DNA of 64,000 nucleotides from GCA-2748575 sp965222725. Its GTDB lineage: Bacteria; Pseudomonadota; Gammaproteobacteria; Pseudomonadales; Ketobacteraceae. Under the pieces are notes generated by a model. The model saw nothing but the letters and a program-made list of their open reading frames with translations, made no database searches and was not told the origin of the DNA. The stretch's first letter is position 1. Every line of letters begins with the position of its first letter. The stretch spans positions 6,200,001-6,264,000 of the forward strand of contig OZ244969.1 in the NCBI GenBank assembly GCA_965222725.1, read 5' to 3'. The position numbers were made by a program, and so were the translations under genes. Positions 17,027-25,373 of this stretch are shown here, in pieces.

Positions 17027-18862
17027 CTAGGCCTGTGTTTGTGGTTTGGGTGGTTGCCATTGTTCAGCTGCCAGGCGGACCTTGTCGGTTCGCAGAGCGC
17101 CTTTAAAATCCGCCTGGCGATGCTTGATATCGTTCATGCGGGTGTTATGAAACACACCGGAACGGCAATCTGCATGGGAAATATCGCTCTGGCTCAGATC
17201 AGCACCGGCAAACACCGCATACTGTGCCTTGATTCCCCTGAGGTCCGCAGCTGTCAGGCTGGCATCATTCAGTTCGGCACGTACCAGTACCGACTGTACC
17301 AGTGCACATCCTGTCATATCAGCGCCGGCAAAACGGCTCATGGTAAAATCGCTGCCGCTTAACTGGCTGCGGGACAGGTTTGCCCCGGAAAAATCCGCCA
17401 CTTTGGCACTGGCCCGCGTCATGCTAACCCCGGACATATCACAGCCGGTGAAATTCACCTGATTAAAGGAGCCGTGATCCATCAAGGTATTGACCAAGTT
17501 TGACCCAGTAAGGTCACTGTCGTCAAAGCTACAATACTGCAGATTTTGTGTGGAAAATTCACACTTTGTCAGGCTGCAGGTTTTAAAGGCGGTCCTCTCC
17601 AGGCGGATAGAACGGAAGTCCACGGCATCCATATCAGTTTCCTGCAACGCCGCCTCCCCCATGTCCACGGAATCCAGCAACGCTTCACTCATATCACAGG
17701 CATTGAGCAGGCCCTTCTGAAAGCTTGCGCTATGAAGATTAGCCTTAACAAAGCTGCAACCGTTATTGCGACTGTTATCAAACCAGGCGCCTTCCAGCGA
17801 TGCCTGCTCGAACACCACGTCAATCAGTTTGGCGGAAGAAAACACCGCGTCAGCCATGCGCGAAGCCGTAAAATCCAGGGAATCCAGAGTCATACCGTGA
17901 AAGTTGATACGGCTGAATTCGCAGTCCACAAAGAGTGTGCCTTTTAACACCGCCCGGTTAAACTCGGCACCCTTAAGGCCGCAGGATATAAAGCGGGCTT
18001 CGGTCAGGTCTGCGCCCTGTAAATCGGCGCCGTCCAGATCGCATTGCTCAAAGCTGCAACCAGACAGGTTTTTGGGCAAATAACGGAAATCCCGGATTTG
18101 GCAGCCCACAAACTCCACGGCTTCGAAATCCGCTTCGGCAAACCGGGCCTGATCCAGGCGGCAGTTGACGATACGAACCCTGCTGAGTCTGGCGTTACTG
18201 AAATCCACATCACAGAGGTCGCAATCCGCAAACTCGCCGTCTTCCAAAGCACTGCCGGAAAAATCCGCCCCGGCCAGATCCACTTCCTGAAAACGGCTTT
18301 TGGATGCTTTTGCCTGCTGCCATTGGCTGTTACGAGCCACGGCAGAGGTTACCGTCAGGCTTTCCAGCGTAGCCTCGCGGAAAACCGCCTGATCCAGATC
18401 ACAGGGATTTAACTGATAACCGACAAAATTGTGCTTGTTCAGAAAAGCCAGCGCGCTTTCATCCAGATCCAGCTCTTCCTTCATCACATCGCAGCTGGCC
18501 GGATCGGTCTGCCATTTCTGATCACCGCGGAAGGCGCTGTCTGTAAAATGGGTACGGGTAAAATCACTCTGACTGACATTGACCAGTGAAAAAAGGCAGT
18601 CGCTGAGTTTGGCATGTTGAAACTGTGCCGCTTTCAAAGAGCTTTCTGAAAACTTGCAGCCTTCCGCCTGCAGTCCGTTAAAGACGACATTATCCAGGCT
18701 GGATTCCACAAAGCGGCAGGAGCGCAATATTTTATTTTCAAAACTGTCGCCGGACAGATTGGCCGCTGCCATCATGGCAAATTCAATAATCTCGCCGGAA
18801 CGCAATGCTTTAATCACTTCAGCGGGGTCCGAAAAGCGGGCGACTTTTTCCTGATCGATCAT
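17027..18862 (-). CDS. Large pentapeptide-repeat protein
   Basis: A 611-residue protein made almost entirely of pentapeptide repeats of the A(D/N)LXX type (for example DLAGADFSGSALEDGEFADCDL), which fold as a right-handed quadrilateral beta-helix. Only the first 40 residues are not repetitive. No signal peptide. It overlaps the DUF2169-pentapeptide gene by 4 bp (ATGA), so the two are coupled and probably work together. In vgrG islands such proteins are proposed adaptors or spike extensions; DNA-gyrase mimicry, known for other pentapeptide proteins, is an alternative. Length is unusually large for a stand-alone repeat protein. Confidence 0.88.
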   Translation of the reverse strand: MIDQEKVARFSDPAEVIKALRSGEIIEFAMMAAANLSGDSFENKILRSCRFVESSLDNVVFNGLQAEGCKFSESSLKAAQFQHAKLSDCLFSLVNVSQSDFTRTHFTDSAFRGDQKWQTDPASCDVMKEELDLDESALAFLNKHNFVGYQLNPCDLDQAVFREATLESLTVTSAVARNSQWQQAKASKSRFQEVDLAGADFSGSALEDGEFADCDLCDVDFSNARLSRVRIVNCRLDQARFAEADFEAVEFVGCQIRDFRYLPKNLSGCSFEQCDLDGADLQGADLTEARFISCGLKGAEFNRAVLKGTLFVDCEFSRINFHGMTLDSLDFTASRMADAVFSSAKLIDVVFEQASLEGAWFDNSRNNGCSFVKANLHSASFQKGLLNACDMSEALLDSVDMGEAALQETDMDAVDFRSIRLERTAFKTCSLTKCEFSTQNLQYCSFDDSDLTGSNLVNTLMDHGSFNQVNFTGCDMSGVSMTRASAKVADFSGANLSRSQLSGSDFTMSRFAGADMTGCALVQSVLVRAELNDASLTAADLRGIKAQYAVFAGADLSQSDISHADCRSGVFHNTRMNDIKHRQADFKGALRTDKVRLAAEQWQPPKPQTQA

Positions 18863-21039
18863 GCACCGCCTCCCTGGGCCAGTTTGGATGCCGCCAGATT
18901 GGCAGACTCAAACAGGCTCTGCTGAATGCTGGCATCCAGAAATTCAACACCATAAAGATTTGCACCGCGCAGATCAGTTTGTACCAGCTGGGCTTTCTCA
19001 AAGGTGCCTTCAAACAGGTTAATCATCACGGCTTTGGTGCCGGTAAGATCAGCGCCCATGAATTTGCCGCCTTTGAAATCTCCGGCAGAGATATCTGCCT
19101 GCCGCAGCGTGACTTTATTCAGCGTCGCCCCCTGCATTTGCGCGTAGGTAAAGTTGCAATGATCCAGATTGGCTTCTTCCCAGATGGAATCCGGCGCTTC
19201 CAGCTGGCAGAAGTTACTGCCTTCCGCCACCAGCCCTTCCGATGCTTTCAGTTGAGGAGCCACAGCCAGCATTAAATTGATCTGCCGGGCGGTGCAACCT
19301 TCAATAGATGCTTCCGACAGATTGGCCTTGTGCAGATCCGCATTACTCAGATCGCTGTAGGAAAAGTCCGTACCACTGAAATCACAGCCCGGTGCTATAA
19401 AACCGTTGAGCCGGGCATTGCTGATGCTGGCTTCCACGCACACCAGTTCGGTGGCCTGCACTTGCTGAAAGCTGGCTTCATCACCGTAGGCGCCGCTCAT
19501 ATCCACCTGGTTCAGCATTGCGCCGGTAAAATCCGCCTGAAACAGATCAGCGCCGGCTAAAGCCGTACCCTCAAGCACCGTATTACGAAAATCACCTTTG
19601 CTGAGAATGGCCTGGGTAAAATCACATTGCAGCAACGTAGCACCGGAAAAATTACTGGCTGTCAGATCCGCTTCAGAGAAATTCACCCCTTGCAGCGTAA
19701 GCCCGGAAAAATCCACCGCGGTCAGGTCTTCCTGGGAAAAATCCTGACGCTGTTGCAGTGCCAGCAGGAACAGATCGCGGGTCCAGACTTTGGGCTGTTC
19801 TGCCCCTGCCTCACGGGCTTCTTCATCGGCCACGGCTTTTTCAATGGCTTCATCCACCCCCTGAGGGTCCACCCCCAGGCTGATCAGGTGAGCCCGCATG
19901 GCCTGGCGTGCCTCGGCAATTTCCTTGTCACGCTGGGCCTTTTGTTCCGCGTCATCAGGGCGTTGTCCGGTTTCGCTTTTTTCCTCTTCCGGGTCATCCT
20001 GCAGTTCCTGCCAGCAGGTTTGAAAGCGTTCGAACACCACATTCAGGGGCGTATTGATAGTGGTGGGTTCTGCATACACAAAGCAATGCTTCAGTTCCGG
20101 ATACTCATCATTGCTTACCGGCAGCCAGCCCCGCCACACCATACGCAGGCTGAGATCATCCATGTTCATCCAGAGGGTATCCAGATTGGATTTCACCTCA
20201 CTGAAATATTCCGGATCGGGCTGTTCTGATGTGGACACAAAAATACGTGCCCGCAAACCCGGCAGGCGGGTTTCAAACACTTCGTGTTGCCGGTGCATCG
20301 AGGTCACAAATACCGGCTCATCACCGTTCACAAAAGGTTTGATCTGCTGATCCGTGGGCGCGGCGTTAAAATAACTCCAATCAAAATCCTCGGGGAACCA
20401 GGGCCAGCGTTCCCTGGCATAATTGTTGGTGTAAGTACCCAGTTTGGTACTGCGGGCCAGCCAGTTGCGGTTAAGAGGGCCAAAGCCCGCCACCGGAGGC
20501 CGCGACTGGGGCGACTGCATTAACTGGTCGGCGTATTCAATATGGGGCAGCACATACCCCTGTGCCTGGAGGTCCGTTGCACCCTGGCCCACAGGATTCT
20601 GTTTATAGCCGGGGCCACCCAGCGCGTGCTCATACTTCAGCGGTATGGCGTCAAAAGCTTCCGGCTCGCTGATGGAATTCCCGCCGGTCCACACCCGTTT
20701 GCCGAAAACCGCCAGGGATTTAAGATGTTCCCCGATTTTAAAATCCACCCGACGCACCCGTGCCGGACGCTCACCGCAACATTTACCCACCAGAAAACAA
20801 TCGGTGGCTGTTTTGGCATAGGCAAAATCCGATTCGTAAAACACACTGCCGGTGCCTTCATCGTCGCCTTCATAGAACACATCTCCCTCGGGAAAGACCT
20901 GCTCTTCCACCAGTTGCGGCGATGCCTGATGACGCATCTGGAACGTGCCCTTTACCATAAGGGTCAGCGAATGTTTGGGAAAATAAATACGGCCCGGCAG
21001 CAAGCCAAAACTGAACGGTGTGTCGTTAATGATTTCCAT
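18859..21039 (-). CDS. DUF2169 plus pentapeptide-repeat T6SS adaptor
   Basis: A 726-residue fusion. Residues 1-about 310 are a DUF2169 domain (opening NDTPFSFGLLPGRI, then ALGGPGYKQNPVGQG and the FGPLNRNWLARSTKLGTY block). DUF2169 proteins act as chaperones or adaptors for T6SS PAAR-linked effectors. A charged linker (about 345-420) follows, then about 290 residues of pentapeptide repeats (such as LTAVDFSGLTLQGVNFSEADL). It lies 5 bp after the anchored unknown gene, in the vgrG operon, and overlaps the next pentapeptide gene. Confidence 0.88.
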   Translation of the reverse strand: MEIINDTPFSFGLLPGRIYFPKHSLTLMVKGTFQMRHQASPQLVEEQVFPEGDVFYEGDDEGTGSVFYESDFAYAKTATDCFLVGKCCGERPARVRRVDFKIGEHLKSLAVFGKRVWTGGNSISEPEAFDAIPLKYEHALGGPGYKQNPVGQGATDLQAQGYVLPHIEYADQLMQSPQSRPPVAGFGPLNRNWLARSTKLGTYTNNYARERWPWFPEDFDWSYFNAAPTDQQIKPFVNGDEPVFVTSMHRQHEVFETRLPGLRARIFVSTSEQPDPEYFSEVKSNLDTLWMNMDDLSLRMVWRGWLPVSNDEYPELKHCFVYAEPTTINTPLNVVFERFQTCWQELQDDPEEEKSETGQRPDDAEQKAQRDKEIAEARQAMRAHLISLGVDPQGVDEAIEKAVADEEAREAGAEQPKVWTRDLFLLALQQRQDFSQEDLTAVDFSGLTLQGVNFSEADLTASNFSGATLLQCDFTQAILSKGDFRNTVLEGTALAGADLFQADFTGAMLNQVDMSGAYGDEASFQQVQATELVCVEASISNARLNGFIAPGCDFSGTDFSYSDLSNADLHKANLSEASIEGCTARQINLMLAVAPQLKASEGLVAEGSNFCQLEAPDSIWEEANLDHCNFTYAQMQGATLNKVTLRQADISAGDFKGGKFMGADLTGTKAVMINLFEGTFEKAQLVQTDLRGANLYGVEFLDASIQQSLFESANLAASKLAQGGGA

Positions 21040-21043
21040 GAAG

Positions 21044-21661
21044 TTACTGACTCTTCCGCTGTTGCTGCAGTTTCATAAATTCTCTGGCAAAGGTTTCCAG
21101 CACGGGGATGGCATCTTCTATCACACTCACCGGCAAATAGTTGCGATGATGAAAGCCGATCCGCAGGTATTCATCACGGATATACACAAACTTTACCCCA
21201 CGGGCATCAAATTGCTTTGCCAATGGCTGTAACAGGCTTTCCAGTGCAGTCAGTTGCTGCTGCCAGCGATCACCCGCAGCCCGCAACGGAAAAAAACGGT
21301 TCAAACCCTGGTCGGAAAACTGTGCTGCAGCGAGCTTGCCCTCATCAAAATCATTCTGGCTGAGGGAAGACAAGCGCAAGCCGGTGTTTTTGCGGAACTC
21401 TACCTGAATACGGCTAAAATCGCCGTCTACCCGTATCTGAAACCCGGAATACTGCTTTTCCAGACCACCCTGCTGTTGGGCAGTTCGCGGCTCTATGCGC
21501 TGATATTTCAGGGATTCCGCTAATGGCGCCATACCCTGGCGTGCCGCCTTGCGGGCCATGCCGGTAATATCCGACAGGTCCAGTTTGATGAAGTACCCCA
21601 CAACAACAATCAGGGCTATGGTAAATAGCCCTGTGGTAATCGATTCCGTCATCCGTTTCAC
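21044..21661 (-). CDS. Membrane-anchored protein of the vgrG operon
   Basis: I do not recognise this 205-residue protein. One N-terminal membrane helix (about residues 8-26) is followed by a largely soluble domain containing GFQIRVDGDFSRIQVEFRKNTGLRLSS and a C-terminal helix ending in a basic tail. It sits between vgrG (5-bp gap) and the DUF2169 gene (4-bp gap), so it is part of the vgrG transcription unit. It could be an immunity-like or assembly factor; nothing in the sequence decides this. Confidence 0.6.
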   Translation of the reverse strand: MKRMTESITTGLFTIALIVVVGYFIKLDLSDITGMARKAARQGMAPLAESLKYQRIEPRTAQQQGGLEKQYSGFQIRVDGDFSRIQVEFRKNTGLRLSSLSQNDFDEGKLAAAQFSDQGLNRFFPLRAAGDRWQQQLTALESLLQPLAKQFDARGVKFVYIRDEYLRIGFHHRNYLPVSVIEDAIPVLETFAREFMKLQQQRKSQ

Positions 21662-21666
21662 TTTTT

Positions 21667-24231
21667 TCAGGAAAGAATTTTAATATTTTTGTGTTTAACC
21701 AGCGCCTTGGTCAGATCAATGGTTTTGGCCTTTAATATCACTTCGTTGCTGGTAACGTGCGTCTGGGTTTTTGCCTTTATCTGGAACTTCTTCTTGGTAT
21801 CCAGCTTCACATCCCCGTCACCGATCAGATCCACTTTAGTATCACCGGCATGAATTTCTATACCGGCGCCATCCATGGTGATAATGCTGTCGGCGGTCAT
21901 ACCACCCTGCAGTTTCAGCGTATCTTTTGCCGAATAAGTCATGGACTTTTTCGACTCCCTGAAACGGTCACCGATATTTTTCGACTCTGCATAGGACAGG
22001 TGCTGACTGGTATCAATACCGACTGTATTAGAGTTTTTGGCGCCATAGAACGCGCTTTCTTCACTACCGCCGGTTATCTTCACCTTGTTGCCCAGGCTGT
22101 GACTGAACCAGTCACCCGCATGTTTGAGACTGTAACCTTTGGAGCCGCCCAGGACCATGGTGGCATCATTGGTGATAGTATGAAAGGTGATAGTCTGTGC
22201 ACTTTCATCCATTACCATGGAGTTCTGATTGCTGGGATTTTTCATGGTGATCTTGCCACCACTTTCTTCCATCAGAAGTTCATTGCCGCAGGCCTGATGA
22301 AGCTGGATCTTGGTGCCGCTGGCGGTCATGTAAAGTTCATTACCGCATTCCTGCTTCAGGTTAATAGAAGGCTCGGTGGCCACCATGCTCAACTCGTTGC
22401 CACAGGCCTGCTTGGCACGAATGGTTTCTTCGCCGGGTTTGCCTTCCATCCAGAATTCATTATCACAGGCCTGGTGCAGCCACATATGCTGCACATCGGC
22501 GGCACCTTCCCAGATCATTTCATTGGAACCGTAGTCGCGGATAATGCTTTTGGTTTTTTCACCCGGCAGCCCCAGCGGGGTATTCTGATAATTGTTATAC
22601 ACGCGGCCGGTGATAACCGGCAGATCAGGATCGCCCTGTAAAAAGCTCACCAGCACTTCATGGCCCACATGGGGAATATGCTGGCCACCCCAGGCTTTGC
22701 CGGCCCACAGTTGCGATACCCGTACCCAGGTTTCACTTTCGCGGTCTTCCCGTTCCCAGTGAAATTTCACTTTCACGCGGCCCTGCTCATCGGTATCGAT
22801 TTCGCCGGAACCGATAACCACCGCCGTTTGCGGGCCCGGTATGTTAGGCCTGGGCGTACGGCGACGGGGACGGAACACCACGCTGGCCGGCATGGCTTCA
22901 AAGGTATTGTGATACTGGGCGGAAGAGGAATCGTTGATTTCCTCTTCCGAATCCGGATTGGCCAGGGCATCCGCCAAATGTTTCATGACGTCTATCAGCG
23001 ATTCCTGGGAGGCATCGTTTGCCATGGCGGCCGAAGCAATCTGGTTAATGGCGGTGGCGGCTTTCATGCCCACAGCATTCTGGCTGCCGGCAAAGTAACT
23101 GGTATCCACCGCATAATGAGTTACAGCACGCACTACGTAGCCTTCTTCATAAATACCACTGGATTCCCAGTCGCTGTCGTCAATAGTGGTGGTGAACTTG
23201 CCGCAAGGATAAATGCTGCGATTGTTGCTGCGGCCATTCACCAGATCATAGCCGGCTTCAATTTCCTCGCAGCGCACCTGGGTCAGATCGGTCTTATAGG
23301 TGGAAGAACTCTCACCTTCTGTCAGGTAGTGATATTTCCCCGGGTATTCGTAAAGTTCAGTTTTGTCCTGCACCGCGGGATAGTTATTACCCAGTTGCGT
23401 GGGCGAAGGCTGGGGAATGTTGGGCGGGTTGGCGGTTGCCAGATTGTAATCATAATCATGTAACAGTACCGCACCGGTTTTGACATCAAATTGATGCTGC
23501 CAGACAGAGATCTGTTCGCCCGGGCCGGCACCCTGCCGGTATAACACATCATTGGCATCGTCATCGCCACTGGGTTTGGCAGGGTTGAATTTATAACCTG
23601 AAACATCATCGCAAAGCACCAGCGTGTGCTTACCTTCGCCACTGTCTTCCACTTCGTGGCGGAAATAATAAAAGATGCCTTCTTCTTCCATCAGGCGGGA
23701 AATAAAATCGAAATCCGATTCCTGATACTGAATGCAGATATTGCGTTTGGGATGGGTGGCAACGATATGGGTGGCCACATCAAAATTACCTTCGGAAGTC
23801 GCCTGGTGATCAGCCAATACCTCTTCTATAATTTCGATGACGCTTTTGTCCTGGAATACACGACTATCCTGGGTCCGGGTTAAAAACCACATCCAGGGAA
23901 CCACTTCCAGTTCATAGCGGCGCAGTCTTCCACCCTGGGCGAGGCCGCCTGTCGTGGTAAAGATATCGCCGGCCTTGATGCGTTTCACATAGCCGTTGAA
24001 AACGCGCTTCTTGGAACCATCAGAGTAAGCAACAGAAAACGACAGCTTTTTGCCAACAATTTTGGTGGGATCCACATCCAGTTTGGCGCAAAGCATTTTA
24101 AGCTGGAAGTTATAAAGCTCGGAGATAGCTTCACGACCGGTGAATGATTCCAATAGCATTTCACTATCGATTTCATACTCGTTGTTATCGGTCTCTATAG
24201 CGATGTGATGCTGAGATCCTATGTCACCCAT
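21667..24231 (-). CDS. vgrG: T6SS spike protein VgrG (TssI)
   Basis: VgrG trimers form the puncturing spike on top of the Hcp tube. From the ATG at 24231 (gggag ribosome site) the protein has 854 residues. A gp27-like body is recognisable by LLESFTGREAISELYNFQLKML and YQESDFDFISRLMEEEGIFYYF. The gp5 OB-fold follows, with DEQGRVKVKFHWERED and VSQLWAGKAWGGQHIPHVGHEVLVSFL. A needle comes next, with four repeats each holding a Cys (589, 610, 629, 648), and then a DUF2345-like end (about 700-850). No toxin domain is fused. Open frame extends to 24330, but a -10 box at 24266-24271 favours the later start. Confidence 0.94.
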   Translation of the reverse strand: MGDIGSQHHIAIETDNNEYEIDSEMLLESFTGREAISELYNFQLKMLCAKLDVDPTKIVGKKLSFSVAYSDGSKKRVFNGYVKRIKAGDIFTTTGGLAQGGRLRRYELEVVPWMWFLTRTQDSRVFQDKSVIEIIEEVLADHQATSEGNFDVATHIVATHPKRNICIQYQESDFDFISRLMEEEGIFYYFRHEVEDSGEGKHTLVLCDDVSGYKFNPAKPSGDDDANDVLYRQGAGPGEQISVWQHQFDVKTGAVLLHDYDYNLATANPPNIPQPSPTQLGNNYPAVQDKTELYEYPGKYHYLTEGESSSTYKTDLTQVRCEEIEAGYDLVNGRSNNRSIYPCGKFTTTIDDSDWESSGIYEEGYVVRAVTHYAVDTSYFAGSQNAVGMKAATAINQIASAAMANDASQESLIDVMKHLADALANPDSEEEINDSSSAQYHNTFEAMPASVVFRPRRRTPRPNIPGPQTAVVIGSGEIDTDEQGRVKVKFHWEREDRESETWVRVSQLWAGKAWGGQHIPHVGHEVLVSFLQGDPDLPVITGRVYNNYQNTPLGLPGEKTKSIIRDYGSNEMIWEGAADVQHMWLHQACDNEFWMEGKPGEETIRAKQACGNELSMVATEPSINLKQECGNELYMTASGTKIQLHQACGNELLMEESGGKITMKNPSNQNSMVMDESAQTITFHTITNDATMVLGGSKGYSLKHAGDWFSHSLGNKVKITGGSEESAFYGAKNSNTVGIDTSQHLSYAESKNIGDRFRESKKSMTYSAKDTLKLQGGMTADSIITMDGAGIEIHAGDTKVDLIGDGDVKLDTKKKFQIKAKTQTHVTSNEVILKAKTIDLTKALVKHKNIKILS

Positions 24232-24265
24232 TGGAGCGTCTCCCATTTGTGTTATAAGAGCACAT

Positions 24266-24292
24266 ATTATAGAGTTTCGCAGACATTGCCAG
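24266..24292 (-). promoter_or_regulatory. Candidate promoter of the vgrG operon
   Basis: Read on the minus strand, a perfect TATAAT lies at 24271-24266 with CTGGCA (4 of 6 consensus) at 24292-24287, spacer 15 bp, slightly short. Transcription would begin near 24260, only about 30 bases before the chosen vgrG start. This excludes the longer open frame. Confidence 0.5.
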
Positions 24293-24378
24293 CGGTTGTA
24301 TTTGTGCCTTTTTGATTGTGAAATATTCACTAAAAAAGGCCTTTCTCAACTCCGGGCCCTCTGCAATAATTTCCTCAC

Positions 24379-24399
24379 ACATTGAGCAACACACAATGT
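24379..24399. repeat. Inverted repeat upstream of hcp
   Basis: A perfect 6-bp inverted repeat (ACATTG, 9 bases, CAATGT) sits about 56 bp before the hcp start, within the vgrG/hcp divergent region (24232-24454). It is a plausible operator. The region is AT-rich; a TTGAGC / TTTAAA pair around it could be the hcp promoter but matches are modest. Confidence 0.35.
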
Positions 24400-24454
24400 C
24401 AACGATTTAAAACAGCAACGCCAACTCACTACATTTCACAAAGAGGAAACAACA

Positions 24455-24937
24455 ATGCCAATTTTCATGGAAATCGAAGGTATCGAAGGTAACGTAACAA
24501 TGGAAGGCTACGAAGGCCAGATCGAGCTGCACAGCTTTAACTGGGGTGTTGGACGGGGTATCTCAATGATTACCGGTCGTACTGCCAACCGCGAAGTATC
24601 CAGCCCCAGCATCAGCGAAGTGACTGTATCCAAATCCATGGATAAAGCCACTCCCCTGATCCTTCAGGAAGCCGTGATCGGTACCAAAGGCAAGAACGTG
24701 AAGCTGCACCTGGTTCGCACCGGTGGCGACACTGAAGAAGAGTACATGACCTACACGCTGCACAACTGCCTGATCAGCAGCTACTCCGTAGGCGGTTCCG
24801 GCGGCGGCGAAGCCAACGAAACCATGTCTCTGAGCTTCACCGGCATCGAAACTGCCTACTCCGAGTCCGGTAAAGACAATGTTAAAGGTGGTCAGGGCCG
24901 CTTCGGTTACAGCATCGAGAAAGGCAAGAAGCTGTAA
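24455..24937 (+). CDS. hcp: T6SS tube protein Hcp
   Basis: Hcp hexameric rings stack into the inner tube and carry small effectors. The 160-residue protein has the family start MPIFMEIEGIEGNVT, the EGQIELHSFNWGVGR strand, ISEVTVSKSMDKATPLILQEAV, and a C-terminal ETMSLSFTGIETAY strand. A strong ribosome site (aaagagg) precedes the ATG. It is a single-gene unit, divergent from vgrG and closed by a strong terminator, as expected for a highly expressed secreted protein. Confidence 0.96.
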   Translation: MPIFMEIEGIEGNVTMEGYEGQIELHSFNWGVGRGISMITGRTANREVSSPSISEVTVSKSMDKATPLILQEAVIGTKGKNVKLHLVRTGGDTEEEYMTYTLHNCLISSYSVGGSGGGEANETMSLSFTGIETAYSESGKDNVKGGQGRFGYSIEKGKKL

Positions 24938-24968
24938 CAGCAACACAGCGACAGACAACCGAAAAAAG

Positions 24969-24993
24969 GGGCTCACATCAGAGCCCTTTTTTT
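24969..24993 (+). terminator. Rho-independent terminator after hcp
   Basis: A 6-bp GC stem (GGGCTC, loop ACATCA, GAGCCC) is flanked by an A tract and followed by 7 T. The A and T tracts extend the stem, so it can act in both directions. It begins 31 bp after the hcp stop. Confidence 0.88.
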
Positions 24994-25034
24994 ATGGAAA
25001 TTTTCATGGGATTCAGAGACTTGAAGACAAAATA

Positions 25035-25054
25035 AAAGCCCGGCTCCGGGCTTT
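25035..25054 (-). terminator. Rho-independent terminator of the minus-strand tss operon
   Basis: An 8-bp stem (AAAGCCCG/CGGGCTTT, 4-base loop) is followed on the minus strand by a T-rich run (TTTTATTTTG). It lies 29 bp past the stop of the 97-codon region's last gene and closes the tagH-to-pppA operon. Confidence 0.8.
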
Positions 25055-25082
25055 ATTCAGACATCTTCAGGTACAGGGAATC

Positions 25083-25373
25083 TCAGGAAATCCGGTAGAG
25101 CAGATAGCCCATCACACCGATCAGCAGGATAGAGAAGCCACCGGCCACCCGCCACCAGAACAGGGCCGAATGCCGGGCATCGCGGATCATGATGGTGGTA
25201 TCCCCCTTGCGACGGGGCATATCCGCCGTGGAATCACCCACATCATCCAGACATTTTTCCAGGATGTCCCGCCGCCGGCGGCGGTACTCTTCTTTATTGA
25301 AGTGACCATCGGCATAATTCCGTGCCAGTTCGCGCACTTCGACAGAGCATTTTTTTTCTAATTCTGGTGTCAT
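25083..25373 (-). CDS. Small tail-anchored protein next to PppA
   Basis: Unknown function. The 96-residue protein starts at an ATG that shares one base with the pppA stop (TGATG), so it is coupled to the phosphatase. The N-terminal half is charged and helical with an EYRRRRRDILEKCL segment. The C-terminus is a membrane helix (about 72-92, GGFSILLIGVMGYLLY). This resembles the short SHOCT-like domain plus anchor layout. It may tether or regulate PppA; this is inferred from coupling only. Confidence 0.7.
   Translation of the reverse strand: MTPELEKKCSVEVRELARNYADGHFNKEEYRRRRRDILEKCLDDVGDSTADMPRRKGDTTIMIRDARHSALFWWRVAGGFSILLIGVMGYLLYRIS

Noticed and set aside
17013..17060. Earlier start for the DUF3540 gene
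   Set aside because: Would overlap the pentapeptide gene by 34 bp; the ATG at 17012 has an agga site just after that gene's stop.
22660..23463. 267-codon open frame on the plus strand
   Set aside because: Antisense to the conserved VgrG core; no ribosome site or recognisable domain.
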